From a virus, in the IMG/VR virus record IMGVR_UViG_3300035698_017008, positions 1 to 45,739 of that record: 45,739 bases of DNA; one strand, written 5' to 3'. Positions 1 through 7,848 of the stretch are shown here, piece by piece (positions within the stretch are counted from its first letter, which is position 1; each line of letters begins with the position of its first letter). The notes beneath the pieces are model-generated. The model was not told the origin of the DNA, made no database searches, and saw nothing but the letters and a program-made list of their open reading frames with translations. Position numbers and translations under genes: made by a program.

Positions 1-121
1 AGTCGATATTGACGAATGCCTTCTTAACAGAGTCAAAGACCAATCCCTGGCCGTCCCTGAGGTTCTTAATATAGAAGGTGGGTACGTATTGATTTAGAAG
101 AGTATTTTGTCCTACAATCAT
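1..121 (-). CDS. N-terminal part of an unknown protein, cut by the window edge
   Basis: An open frame of 40 codons begins with ATG at 121 and runs leftward off the window without a stop. It starts MIVGQNTLLNQYVPTFY. A GGAG ribosome binding site lies 11 nt upstream and a GATAAATA late-type promoter lies at 150-157, so this looks like the first gene of a late transcript. Nothing in the visible residues identifies a family. A virion or assembly role is only suggested by the late promoter. Confidence 0.55.
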   Translation of the reverse strand, partial: MIVGQNTLLNQYVPTFYIKNLRDGQGLVFDSVKKAFVNID

Positions 122-149
122 ATTATGGCATTCTCCAATTTCTTTTTAT

Positions 150-157
150 TATTTATC
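150..157 (-). promoter_or_regulatory. T4-type late promoter
   Basis: GATAAATA on the minus strand, followed by AATA, 29 nt before the ATG at 121 and just downstream of the terminator at 184-209. It matches the TATAAATA late promoter used by T4-like phages at 7 of 8 positions. Confidence 0.55.
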
Positions 158-183
158 AAAAAAACGAAAGAATATGCCTATCT

Positions 184-209
184 AAAAATACCCCTTTCGG
201 GGTATTTTT
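184..209 (-). terminator. Rho-independent terminator
   Basis: Perfect 11-bp stem (184-194 with 199-209). On the minus strand it has a GAAA tetraloop and ends in a run of T. It follows the stop of the gene at 228-665 and precedes the next late promoter. The A/T-rich flanks could let it work in both directions. Confidence 0.85.
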
Positions 210-227
210 ATTGATATTGATATCTTA

Positions 228-665
228 TTATAGACTTATCAGAGCCTTGTCGATTTGACCCCATTGCCAAGTTTGCCATTGTGGGCTCATAACTGGGGGT
301 TGTATGTAGTCGCGTGTTAGCACTGCCCTGACCCAGACAAAATTGCCCCAAAAAGTAGTGGCCATTGAGCCTGTATCGCCCCCGTTTTGACCTGTGGGAG
401 CATAGGGGTCGCACGGGAAAGGAAAGAACGGAGTGTTGACGTCGCCGTTAGGGTTGAGCTTTATCCAAAACCAATCTTCCGGCTCTGGGTTTATTGCAAG
501 TGTGCCTTGTATTCCAAAGCCACCAACTAAGTTTTGATACACTACTTGGACTGTGTGAATTCCGTCGGTGTATCCGTAATACGCATTGCCGCGAATTGGT
601 TCACTGAAAACGTTCCATTCGGTGCCTGTGTTTGTCATCATCACGACAGATTTTCTGATTGCCAT
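228..665 (-). CDS. Unknown 145-aa protein, probably virion-associated
   Basis: This 145-residue protein is rich in aromatic residues, Gly, Pro and Thr, with no membrane segment, signal peptide or catalytic motif that I can see. The composition suggests a beta-rich structural protein. It is a single-gene late unit: a GATAAATA promoter at 685-692, a strong AGAGGGGC ribosome binding site and a terminator at 184-209. I do not recognise the family; a virion role is inferred from the promoter type and composition only. Confidence 0.7.
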   Translation of the reverse strand: MAIRKSVVMMTNTGTEWNVFSEPIRGNAYYGYTDGIHTVQVVYQNLVGGFGIQGTLAINPEPEDWFWIKLNPNGDVNTPFFPFPCDPYAPTGQNGGDTGSMATTFWGNFVWVRAVLTRDYIQPPVMSPQWQTWQWGQIDKALISL

Positions 666-684
666 TTTGCCCCTCTCTTTCTAT

Positions 685-692
685 TATTTATC
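685..692 (-). promoter_or_regulatory. T4-type late promoter
   Basis: GATAAATA followed by ATAGAAAGAGAGGGGC and then ATG at 665. Nearly the same promoter-leader string occurs before the gene starting at 5369 (GATAAATAATAGAAAGAGG), which argues that this is a conserved late promoter and leader module. Confidence 0.65.
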
Positions 693-706
693 TATCGGAG
701 CCGTAA

Positions 707-730
707 AGATGCCGCCCGGAGGCGGCATCT
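707..730 (-). terminator. Terminator of the clpA unit
   Basis: Perfect 10-bp stem, AGATGCCGCC at 707-716 with its complement at 721-730. On the minus strand the loop is TCCG and the stem is followed by TTT after the final T of the stem. It lies 13 nt past the clpA stop. The T-run is short, so termination may be partial. Confidence 0.65.
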
Positions 731-742
731 GGCAGAGCAATG

Positions 743-2959
743 TCAGATCCGGACAGTCTCTACTATTGCATCTAGAATGGTCACCGTCAGTTCTTCATTA
801 TCAACATCGATGTGAGCACGGCCGCCGTTTCTAAGTCTACTAAACAGAATCTCAGTCGACAGTGGCATCTTGACTTTTGCCTCGAACAGTCTCTCGAATG
901 GACGAGCACCCATAACAGGGTCGAGACCATTCTTTGCTAGCCAATCTCTCGCATGTTGTGTGACATTTAGGGAGATGTTCTTAGGAGCAAGCATAGCTTC
1001 GGTCTTCTCAACTTCAGCATTTACAATCAAATTCATCTCGACTAAGGTTAGTGAATTAAACTTCATAGTTGCATCTAAACGGTTTCTAAACTCTGGCGAT
1101 AAGAATCTTTTCAATTCTGCATCAATAGCACCCGAATTATCTTGGTCGCCGAATCCGATCTTGAGTTTTTCAGCATCTGCTGCACCCAAGTTTGCCGACA
1201 TAATGATAATCACATTTGAGAAGTCAACAGTCTTACCCTTGGCCGATGTAAGACGTCCGTCATCCATGACCTGCAGGAGCACCGTTAGTACATCAGGGTG
1301 TGCCTTTTCAATCTCATCTAATAGCAACACGCAGTTGGGATCAGTATCGATTGCTTGAATAAGCTGACCTTCTCCCATCTTGCCTTCGCCGTGGCCAACG
1401 TATCCCGGAGGTGCGCCGATTAGCTTTGCCACTGTGTGTTTTTCCATGTATTCCGACAAGTCGAAGCGAACAAGTTTGACCCCGAGTGCTTCTGCAAGTT
1501 TCTTTGCAGTATAGGTCTTGCCAGTGCCCGTCTTACCTGTGAACAGGAAGTTACCAATCGGCTTAGACGGATTACGCAGGCCAGCCTTGGAAAGATAAAT
1601 TGCTGCCACAACCTTGTCGATGGATTCATCCTGCCCGTAGACTTTGTTCTTAACTCTCGAAGCTAAGTTGGACAAGGAGTCATTTTCCTTCATATCCATC
1701 ATCTGTGGCGGGATGCGTGCTATCTTGGCAGCTTGCTTGAGTACAAGGTCTTTAGTTACTACTTTTTCCTCTAATAGCTTTGCAATGGCGCCCGCCGAGT
1801 CCATAATGTCAATGGCCTTGTCCGGGAAGAACTTTTGCTTCATGTAGCGATCAGCCAAGTCGACGCAGAGGTCTAGAGCGCCGTCTTCGAAGGTTACGCC
1901 GTGGAACTTTTCATATTGATAAGCGACGCCTGCAAGGATCAGTTTTGTTTCATCGGCCGACGGCTGGTGAATGTCATACTTTTGGAATCGACGGAGAAGG
2001 GCCTTATCTTTCTCAAAGTGTTCATGGAACTCGTCATATGTTGTAGCTCCGACGCACATCAGTTCGCCCTTGGCCAACATTGGCTTCAATAGGTTGCCTG
2101 CATCCATTTGGCTGCCGGTTGTAGAGCCAGCGCCTAGAATCATATGGATCTCGTCAATGAACATGATACAGTTGCCAAGCTTCTTGACTTGGTCCAGGAC
2201 ACCCTTGAGTCGTTCTTCAAAGTCTCCTCGGAATTTAGTTCCGGCTAGCAATGCACCAAGGTCCAAGCTATACACCACCTTTTCCTGGAGTGCTTTTGGT
2301 ACTTCCTTATTTGTAATTTTTAGTGCAAGCCCTTCTGCAAGGGCAGTCTTGCCCACCCCGGGCTCGCCCACAAACACTACGTTATTTTTCTTCCTACGTG
2401 CTAGAATTTCAATTGTGTCGGCAACTTCTTTTTCTCGACCAATGACAGGGTCAATAGTACCATCTGCCGCTTCTTTGTTTAGGTTCCTTGCAAACATGTC
2501 CAAAGGAGTTTCTTCCGCTTCAGCTGTCTTCTCAGATGCTTTCCTAAGTTGCGCAATGATTTTTTCTCTCGTAGCGCCGTTGCGTCCCAGGAAGAAATAT
2601 GCATGGCTTGTTTCTTCCGCAAGAATACTCAGCAGGACTGCTTCGTTATTTAGTTCGTTTCTTCCACTAAAAACGAGTTGAGTCAGCGCCCTCTGAAAGG
2701 TTCTATTTAATACTTGTGTTCTTTTTGGTGGAACATCCTTCAAATCATCTGGCTTCTTCATAGCAGGGTCACTCAGAAACTGAATGACTTCTGCTTTTAC
2801 TTTTGCAGGCTGGCCGCCGATGGATAGGATAAGTTCATTGATGTCTTTCTCATGAAGTAAAGACAGAAGTATGTGCTCTAAAGTCACATATTCATGGTTG
2901 TTGTCTGTCGCCACATCAACTGCGCGCTTCACCATTTTTTCTACTTTTTGTGTACTCAT
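743..2959 (-). CDS. clpA: ClpA, AAA+ unfoldase of the ClpAP protease
   Basis: 738 aa, close to the length of bacterial ClpA. The parts in order are: an N-domain (about 1-145) that in bacteria docks ClpS; a first AAA+ module with Walker A GEPGVGKT at 198-205 and Walker B FIDEIH; and a second module with Walker A GKTGTGKT at 475-482 and LLLDEIEKAHPD near 546-556. The ClpP-docking tripeptide is IGF at 601-603, within the consensus [hydrophobic]-G-[FL], so it should bind a ClpP ring. There is no ClpB-type middle coiled coil. The start has an AAGGAAAG ribosome binding site. The gene is followed by a terminator and preceded by the dnaJ-like gene. ClpP, ClpS and ClpX are also encoded in this window, which makes a phage-encoded ClpAPS machine plausible. 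Annotation is firm; target proteins are unknown. Confidence 0.95.
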   Translation of the reverse strand: MSTQKVEKMVKRAVDVATDNNHEYVTLEHILLSLLHEKDINELILSIGGQPAKVKAEVIQFLSDPAMKKPDDLKDVPPKRTQVLNRTFQRALTQLVFSGRNELNNEAVLLSILAEETSHAYFFLGRNGATREKIIAQLRKASEKTAEAEETPLDMFARNLNKEAADGTIDPVIGREKEVADTIEILARRKKNNVVFVGEPGVGKTALAEGLALKITNKEVPKALQEKVVYSLDLGALLAGTKFRGDFEERLKGVLDQVKKLGNCIMFIDEIHMILGAGSTTGSQMDAGNLLKPMLAKGELMCVGATTYDEFHEHFEKDKALLRRFQKYDIHQPSADETKLILAGVAYQYEKFHGVTFEDGALDLCVDLADRYMKQKFFPDKAIDIMDSAGAIAKLLEEKVVTKDLVLKQAAKIARIPPQMMDMKENDSLSNLASRVKNKVYGQDESIDKVVAAIYLSKAGLRNPSKPIGNFLFTGKTGTGKTYTAKKLAEALGVKLVRFDLSEYMEKHTVAKLIGAPPGYVGHGEGKMGEGQLIQAIDTDPNCVLLLDEIEKAHPDVLTVLLQVMDDGRLTSAKGKTVDFSNVIIIMSANLGAADAEKLKIGFGDQDNSGAIDAELKRFLSPEFRNRLDATMKFNSLTLVEMNLIVNAEVEKTEAMLAPKNISLNVTQHARDWLAKNGLDPVMGARPFERLFEAKVKMPLSTEILFSRLRNGGRAHIDVDNEELTVTILDAIVETVRI

Positions 2960-2967
2960 GTCTTTCC

Positions 2968-3816
2968 TTATATTTTAATAGATTCCCGATGGACAATTGT
3001 CTTAATAGCCGACTTTTGCTCTTCGGTTAAATTCTGTGGAGTCTTCACTGCTATCCTAACCAACATATCCCCATTCTTATCTGATTCGGGATTTTTTATA
3101 CCTCGGCCACCTAATTTGATTATTTGGCCATTCTGTATCCCCTGCGGTATGTTAAATTGCAGTGTAACACCATCGAGGTGCTCTAGTATAGCCTCCGCGC
3201 CTAGCATCGCCTCTACAGCATTTATCTCAACGTCCACCAATAAATCATCGTTGGACCGTTTATATTTATAGTGATTTTGAACTTCTATTCTATACAACTT
3301 TCCGTTCGCATAAAATTTAGTACCCGAGCGGGCGCCCTTCGGCACAGTGAGATTAGTGCCATCGTCCAACTTTAAAGTACACCCAACATAGGCGTCTGTG
3401 AGTGAAATGTTGACAACATATACCCTGGCTTGCGAACTAGTATTAGTGCTAGTGCTGGAAAAATTTCCCCGGGAGAACATATGTTTGAATATCTCATCGA
3501 AAGCTGGGTCACCGGATCCCTGCTCGAATGTCCACGTTCGGTTATTCTGATTACGAGGCTGGCCGGAAGAACTGTGCCGGAAGAACGGATCACCCTGTCC
3601 AGTTGTGTCGTATATTTGTTTCTTACCTGGATCGCCTAAAGTCTCATAGGCTTCGTTTATTTCTTTAAGCTGGGTCTCTAATACAGCTTTCTTCGAATCG
3701 TCCGGTTCTTTGTCCGGATGAAACTTACTGGCCAGCTTACGGTAAGCTTTCTTTATATCATCGTCGGATGCGTTTTTAGTAACGCCGAGGACATCATAAT
3801 AATCCCGCCTGCTCAT
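2968..3816 (-). CDS. DnaJ/CbpA-type Hsp40 co-chaperone
   Basis: 282 aa. The N-terminal J domain starts [10 protein letters not shown] and carries the HPD tripeptide at 33-35, which stimulates Hsp70 (DnaK) ATPase. After a Gly/Ser/Asn-rich linker (about 75-125) comes a C-terminal peptide-binding domain. The CxxCxGxG zinc repeats of classical DnaJ are absent, so this is a type II, CbpA-like protein. No dnaK is visible in the window, so it probably redirects the host DnaK. It is transcribed leftward from the IF-1 gene side into clpA. No clear ribosome binding site precedes the ATG, which suggests translational coupling. Confidence 0.93.
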   Translation of the reverse strand: MSRRDYYDVLGVTKNASDDDIKKAYRKLASKFHPDKEPDDSKKAVLETQLKEINEAYETLGDPGKKQIYDTTGQGDPFFRHSSSGQPRNQNNRTWTFEQGSGDPAFDEIFKHMFSRGNFSSTSTNTSSQARVYVVNISLTDAYVGCTLKLDDGTNLTVPKGARSGTKFYANGKLYRIEVQNHYKYKRSNDDLLVDVEINAVEAMLGAEAILEHLDGVTLQFNIPQGIQNGQIIKLGGRGIKNPESDKNGDMLVRIAVKTPQNLTEEQKSAIKTIVHRESIKI

Positions 3817-3827
3817 TTGATGGCAGT

Positions 3828-4049
3828 TTAGAATCTATAAGTGATTCTGCCCAATGTCAAATCATATGGGCTCATTTCCACCTCGACTACGTCGTCTAGG
3901 AGAATTTGAATGTTGTTTTTTCTGATCTTTCCACTGATAATTGCATTCAAGACATGCCCATTCTCTAGCTTCACTTTAAATCGAGCACCGGGACTTGCAT
4001 CTGTAATTTTGCCCTTAGTAACAATCATGTCTTCTTTATCTTTAGCCAA
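3828..4049 (-). CDS. infA: Translation initiation factor IF-1
   Basis: 73 aa, an S1-like OB fold. Blocks matching bacterial IF-1 include [18 protein letters not shown] and [16 protein letters not shown]-1 binds the 30S A site and assists IF-2 and IF-3. I chose TTG at 4049: it gives MAKDKED, matching the MAKED start and 72-residue length of E. coli IF-1, has AGGA 9 nt upstream, and lies 4 nt after the TGA of the preceding gene. A longer reading from TTG at 4070 would overlap that gene and add 7 residues with no counterpart in the family. Phage-encoded IF-1 is uncommon; with bS21 at 30414-30674 it suggests steering of host initiation. Confidence 0.93.
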   Translation of the reverse strand: MAKDKEDMIVTKGKITDASPGARFKVKLENGHVLNAIISGKIRKNNIQILLDDVVEVEMSPYDLTLGRITYRF

Positions 4050-4053
4050 TTTA

Positions 4054-4806
4054 TCAATTCCTATAATCAAGTTGAGTATGTCTCAGTAACATTACCTTGT
4101 CGTCCCTACTGACGCAAAGATATCTTCCAATGGGTAATACTTGGCAGTTCCCTAGCATGCTCTGTAAAACTTGGGCTTCGTAAGGATTCTGACCTACCCT
4201 AAATGCAGATTCACTTAGATAATTTCTGCCTATCACAGTATCGTAGTCGCCTACATCTGCAACTTCGGCAACTATTCTTCTGCCGTTCTGTCTTAGTGTA
4301 ACAACATTACCATCTATTGTCAAGTTTGATGCTAGGGAATTATTGAAGAATTCGTTAATATCTTTTTGTTTGTCTGCCATTTTGAATTCATCCTTAGGTA
4401 CATAGTCTGCTGGAGACAATATTAAGTGGTTGTACAGCTCTGGGTCATTTGCAGCAAATGTCCTGTCATCTGAAAAATATGTTTTGACTTCCCAATCTAG
4501 CTTTCCTGCTACATTCTTTATATCTTTTAGTAATGCTTGGAACTTGTTTGGAAACGTATCATCTCTCGACATTTCGACGAAGACGAGATAGCGCCCTTCC
4601 TCATCTGTATTGGGACTTACTTCAACACCCAAGGTGTCGATAACTCCTCTCTGGATGAATGTGTTTAGGTCATCGGCCGGGGCTTGATCTTCTAGATAGA
4701 AAGCCACAACAATGACATCTGCGTCGTCACCCGCTTTTGGCTCAAACTCATCAATAGATACTTTCGGCAAGATGGTACCTGCTAGATCGCCATTCTTTAA
4801 GCTCAT
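4054..4806 (-). CDS. Conserved-looking phage protein of unknown function, 250 aa
   Basis: A 250-aa soluble acidic protein that starts [17 protein letters not shown]. It has no signal peptide, membrane segment or catalytic motif that I recognise. It overlaps the preceding gene by ATGA (4803-4806) and runs straight into infA, so the three are probably co-transcribed from the late promoter at 5387-5394. I have an impression, not a search result, that similar proteins occur in marine T4-like phages. Head or neck completion is possible but not shown. Confidence 0.7.
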   Translation of the reverse strand: MSLKNGDLAGTILPKVSIDEFEPKAGDDADVIVVAFYLEDQAPADDLNTFIQRGVIDTLGVEVSPNTDEEGRYLVFVEMSRDDTFPNKFQALLKDIKNVAGKLDWEVKTYFSDDRTFAANDPELYNHLILSPADYVPKDEFKMADKQKDINEFFNNSLASNLTIDGNVVTLRQNGRRIVAEVADVGDYDTVIGRNYLSESAFRVGQNPYEAQVLQSMLGNCQVLPIGRYLCVSRDDKVMLLRHTQLDYRN

Positions 4807-5369
4807 ACTTCTTCCTCTCCAGTTGGCTGCTCGTCCATGCCGGACTCCATTCCCATATCTTCGGGTGCAGCCATTTCTTCCGGCGCTTCAGTCTCATACG
4901 CCTGTGCTAATTCTGCATTAGTATCTTGTATATCTTGTTGAATGATATCGTCTAGTGTCTCCAGACCACGATTAATATATTTGATAGGTAGGTCAATTGT
5001 GACAAGCCATATGTCTACCTCTTTCATTTTGGCTTTCTTTGATTCCGGATCTACCCAATCCTGTGGACCCCTGACCTTCACAGGATGTTTGAACACCCCT
5101 TTCTTAAATCCTACATTAGCTCCCAATTTTGTCAATCTCAGCCCAGCTTCCGGATCAGGCATCATGTTGTATGGATACATCCACACAGTTTTATACCAGT
5201 AACGGCTTATAGTGGGGCCTTCGACAAGCTCTCCGAGAATCCAATTCTTATATGCAAACATCTCAGCATTGTCCAGAGTCCTCTCGAACTCGAGCAATGT
5301 GTCTAGAATAGTATCACCCTTTGATATTCCAACTAGAGTTTGTTTAATTTTGTCTAAGTCAGTGGTCAT
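4803..5369 (-). CDS. Unknown 188-aa protein with acidic tail
   Basis: Start chosen at ATG 5369, MTTDLDKIKQ, because AGAGGAC lies 6 nt upstream and a late promoter at 5387-5394. The longer frame upstream would run through that promoter. The body (about 1-145) has many Trp and Tyr; the last 40 residues are strongly acidic and Met/Pro-rich. No catalytic motif recognised. As the first gene of a late unit it is likely structural or an assembly factor. Confidence 0.7.
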   Translation of the reverse strand: MTTDLDKIKQTLVGISKGDTILDTLLEFERTLDNAEMFAYKNWILGELVEGPTISRYWYKTVWMYPYNMMPDPEAGLRLTKLGANVGFKKGVFKHPVKVRGPQDWVDPESKKAKMKEVDIWLVTIDLPIKYINRGLETLDDIIQQDIQDTNAELAQAYETEAPEEMAAPEDMGMESGMDEQPTGEEEV

Positions 5370-5386
5370 TTTTGTCCTCTTTCTAT

Positions 5387-5394
5387 TATTTATC
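5387..5394 (-). promoter_or_regulatory. T4-type late promoter
   Basis: GATAAATA followed by ATAGAAAGAGGAC and the ATG at 5369. Its leader is almost identical to that of the promoter at 685-692. It probably drives the unit 5369 to 743 (two unknowns, infA, dnaJ-like, clpA). Confidence 0.65.
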
Positions 5395-5459
5395 ATAACA
5401 ATGACAGATGTGTAAAGATTTAAAATGTGGGGCATTCGGTGACTTCTATCCAAAAAAGA

Positions 5460-5467
5460 CATAAATA
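5460..5467 (+). promoter_or_regulatory. Late-type promoter next to the phoH start
   Basis: CATAAATA on the plus strand ends 7 nt before the phoH ATG at 5475. With T4-like spacing, transcription would begin at or within a base or two of the A of that ATG, giving a leaderless mRNA. No Shine-Dalgarno sequence is seen. Confidence 0.45.
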
Positions 5468-5474
5468 TCACTGT

Positions 5475-6311
5475 ATGAACAGTACCCTCGATGAAATGAT
5501 CGAAGCAGCATTAGGACAGTCCTTGTCCAGTGGAAAAACTACACCAAAAAAATCAAACATAAGGAGCATACCCTTGAGCAAAAATAGAAAAATGGCAGCG
5601 AAGGCCTCGCCACACACTCGTCCGGCACGCGAAGACCAAACTAGCAATGTTGTTAAGTTGGGCAATAGAAACTATAAACGAGTTGAGATTGTGCCGCGCA
5701 ACACAGCCCAAGAGGAATACGTAGACGCATTGATGCAAAAAAGAATGGTATTTGCCATTGGCCCTGCAGGCACAGGCAAAACATTACTAGCAGTGCTAAG
5801 AGCCATTAAGGCACTGAGAGAGCAAGATATAACGAAAATCATTATAACTCGCCCGGCCGTAAGTGTCGATGAGAAGCATGGATTTTTACCGGGGGATTTG
5901 AATGCAAAAATGGAGCCATGGACAAGACCTATATTTGATGTTTTCGAGGAATATTATGGATTACTAGAAACAAAACGAATGCTGGAGGAAGGAACAATTG
6001 AAATTGCACCACTCGGCTTCATGCGAGGCAGAACTTTTAAACACTCATACATCATTGCAGATGAAATGCAAAACGCCACCCCTGATCAAACCAAGATGCT
6101 TTTAACTAGAATAGGTGAAGGTAGTAGCATGATCTTAACTGGCGACCTGAGGCAGCATGATCGAGGATTTGAGAAGAACGGCCTAAAGGATTTCCTAGAG
6201 CGCCTTTCTGTACATAATAAAACTACAATGGCAGTTTGCACATTCAGACGTGAACACATTGAAAGAGACCCTCTGGTCTCGGATGTCCTCGAAGTATACG
6301 GGGAAGACTAA
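5475..6311 (+). CDS. phoH: PhoH-like P-loop ATPase
   Basis: 278 aa. After a basic, low-complexity N-terminal region (about 1-65) comes a RecA-type fold with Walker A GPAGTGKT at 96-103 and Walker B IIADEMQNAT, followed by the conserved TGD and RxHIxRxxLV-like ending (HIERDPLVSDVL). PhoH proteins are ATPases linked to RNA metabolism and are common in large aquatic phages; their exact phage role is not settled. ATG 5475 is preferred to a GTG at 5427 because the extra 16 residues are not PhoH-like and would cross the promoter. It is one of only three plus-strand genes here and ends at a shared terminator. Confidence 0.92.
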   Translation: MNSTLDEMIEAALGQSLSSGKTTPKKSNIRSIPLSKNRKMAAKASPHTRPAREDQTSNVVKLGNRNYKRVEIVPRNTAQEEYVDALMQKRMVFAIGPAGTGKTLLAVLRAIKALREQDITKIIITRPAVSVDEKHGFLPGDLNAKMEPWTRPIFDVFEEYYGLLETKRMLEEGTIEIAPLGFMRGRTFKHSYIIADEMQNATPDQTKMLLTRIGEGSSMILTGDLRQHDRGFEKNGLKDFLERLSVHNKTTMAVCTFRREHIERDPLVSDVLEVYGED

Positions 6312-6336
6312 AATGGGCCCTTCGGGGCCCATTTTT
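6310..6336. terminator. Bidirectional terminator between convergent genes
   Basis: Perfect stem AAAATGGGCCC with TTCG tetraloop and TTTTT following on the plus strand; the mirror image also ends in T on the minus strand. It serves phoH from the left and the small membrane gene ending at 6335 from the right, whose stop lies inside it. Confidence 0.9.
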
Positions 6337-6538
6337 ATTGCTTACTTAATTCTTCTATTGCTGCTCGGTTATCTTTGACCGCCTGCTCGATCTGTTCTTT
6401 GAAGGCATTATATTCATCCCTCTTCATGTATCTCATGTCAGTAAAGTAAAAGCTGCCTATAGTCACACAAACAGTTATGATTGTGCCTAATGTAATTTTC
6501 CATGGGTTTTGTTTGACAATCTCTATAGCTCTGTTCAT
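6335..6538 (-). CDS. Small membrane protein, 67 aa
   Basis: One clear membrane segment at about 15-33 (ITLGTIITVCVTIGSFYF) followed by a charged helical tail of about 30 residues. It overlaps the previous gene by ATGA (6535-6538), and that protein has the same plan (N-terminal membrane helix, charged tail). Such nested pairs recall phage holin/spanin or membrane-complex partners, but no lipobox or other diagnostic feature is present, so function is unknown. Confidence 0.65.
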   Translation of the reverse strand: MNRAIEIVKQNPWKITLGTIITVCVTIGSFYFTDMRYMKRDEYNAFKEQIEQAVKDNRAAIEELSKQ

Positions 6539-6867
6539 TGTTTCTCCGAAATGGCTTTCTTTTGAATTATTTCATCTAGCTGTCTTTTGTATCTAGCCGC
6601 CTGGGCTGCTTCTAGCGGAGAGAGTCTACGATCTGCGCTTTGCTCTCGTTTAAAGTCATATTCAAACAATTTGTCTTCGAGCATTTGTTGCCGAATAGTA
6701 AGTGCAGTTTCTACGACCAGGCGCTGAACTTGTGCTTTATCTTTTATTACGTCCGCTGCATGTGCGTACCTGGAGTCTAGCGCAAATAGCGCACCGATCA
6801 GGGCAATTATTGTCCCGACCGAGCCCCAGAGTATCTTAATGCTGTTTTCTTTTGTTGGCATTTGCAT
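6535..6867 (-). CDS. Small membrane protein with coiled tail, 110 aa
   Basis: One membrane segment at about 11-29 (ILWGSVGTIIALIGALFA) and then about 75 charged, helix-prone residues ending in Lys/Glu-rich sequence. AGGGGA lies 7 nt before the ATG, and the GATAAATA promoter at 6888-6895 starts the unit. It is translationally coupled to the 67-aa membrane gene. It resembles the general shape of phage Rz-type or membrane-anchoring proteins; no firm assignment. Confidence 0.65.
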   Translation of the reverse strand: MQMPTKENSIKILWGSVGTIIALIGALFALDSRYAHAADVIKDKAQVQRLVVETALTIRQQMLEDKLFEYDFKREQSADRRLSPLEAAQAARYKRQLDEIIQKKAISEKQ

Positions 6868-6887
6868 ATTGTATTCCCCTAATGCAA

Positions 6888-6895
6888 TATTTATC
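6888..6895 (-). promoter_or_regulatory. T4-type late promoter overlapping a stop codon
   Basis: GATAAATA on the minus strand. Its first base is the last base of the TAG stop of the HAD gene, so the promoter is embedded at the gene end and drives the two small membrane proteins downstream. Confidence 0.55.
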
Positions 6896-7497
6896 TAAAT
6901 GCCATATTCGTTCTGTACTAGGTTATAGATAGTCTCCCAAGGGCACCCGGGGCCGACAATCGGAAAGTGATCTGTGTCATATTTGGAATTATGGCCGTGC
7001 TGCACGAGTATAGACTTCAACCCAAGTTTATGACCAGCTTCAGAATTTTCAATATGATCTTCGATCCAGAACAGGCCAGAATTCTCCCAAGACTTCAAAA
7101 CACTATCCTTGGGCTCTCCAAGGCCTATGCAAATTACTTCTAGGAAAATATCTCCAAATAGATTTTTCAGATTCTCCATTCTGTAAACTCTAGCATCCGG
7201 TAGGGAACTGAGGCTTGTGATAACAACAAATCTAAATCCTTCCTCTGCTAGTGCCTTGACGTACTTCACAGAGTCCATGTAGGCAGGTAGTGTAGCAATG
7301 AAAGGGCTATGATTGTAATCAGTTATGCACTTGAGGGCTACGTCAGACGTCACCCCGTACCTGTCCTCGATCCGGTAGTATTGATCACCATCCGGGCTCT
7401 CTACATGGCCGAGCTCGGCCATGTATTTGATGAACCCAGCATTCCAATTCACCAGAACACCATCGCAGTCTGTTAAGATTATTTTCTGTTTAGTCAT
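6895..7497 (-). CDS. HAD-family phosphatase, 5'(3')-deoxyribonucleotidase-like
   Basis: 200 aa. HAD motif I is DCDGVLVNW near 10-18 (nucleophile and acid Asp), motif II is ITSLSS near 93-98, and motif IV is IEDHIENS near 140-147. The small alpha-helical cap after motif I resembles nucleoside monophosphate phosphatases. In a phage such enzymes usually balance dNTP pools or process degraded host nucleotides, which fits the nucleotide genes elsewhere in this window; substrate is not shown by the sequence. It overlaps the preceding gene by ATGA. Confidence 0.8.
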   Translation of the reverse strand: MTKQKIILTDCDGVLVNWNAGFIKYMAELGHVESPDGDQYYRIEDRYGVTSDVALKCITDYNHSPFIATLPAYMDSVKYVKALAEEGFRFVVITSLSSLPDARVYRMENLKNLFGDIFLEVICIGLGEPKDSVLKSWENSGLFWIEDHIENSEAGHKLGLKSILVQHGHNSKYDTDHFPIVGPGCPWETIYNLVQNEYGI

Positions 7498-7847
7498 ACG
7501 TCAAATACTGTCTTGGCCCTAACGTTTCCGAATTTATCGACAAACACCTCCGCACTATTATCTAGACGGGCCTGATCGACTCCATACGCCATATCCAATT
7601 GGGTCATTTGTTCTTTATACTTTGTTCTTACATATTCTTCAAACTTTTCATAATCATCCATGCCATATCTGGATCCTGTAATCATTTTTCGATTGATGTA
7701 ATCACCAATGGCACTAGATGTTGATGTGTGTTTGTTTCGGATTGTGCTCACAAATTCAACTTTCTCATGAACGTCCCATTCTGTCCTGGAGCCCTTCTTT
7801 AGAGTGTTCATATGTGAAAGTATAATATAGACAGTTTCTTTTGCCAC
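7494..7847 (-). CDS. Unknown 117-aa protein next to the clamp loader
   Basis: GTG start at 7847 supported by GGGAG 9 nt upstream, inside the end of the clamp-loader gene. The protein is hydrophilic, with a helical middle (about 60-90). In T4 the gene after 44 encodes the small clamp-loader subunit gp62, but I cannot see gp62 similarity here, so position alone is not enough to name it. Confidence 0.6.
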   Translation of the reverse strand: MAKETVYIILSHMNTLKKGSRTEWDVHEKVEFVSTIRNKHTSTSSAIGDYINRKMITGSRYGMDDYEKFEEYVRTKYKEQMTQLDMAYGVDQARLDNSAEVFVDKFGNVRAKTVFDV

Positions 7848-7848
7848 T

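Noticed and set aside
1971-2681. A 236-codon plus-strand frame opposite clpA
   Set aside because: Ser/Arg/Leu-rich antisense reading of clpA; no family motif and no start signal.
7494-7847. Small clamp-loader subunit gp62
   Set aside because: The position after the gp44-like gene fits T4 order, but no sequence similarity to gp62 could be recognised.
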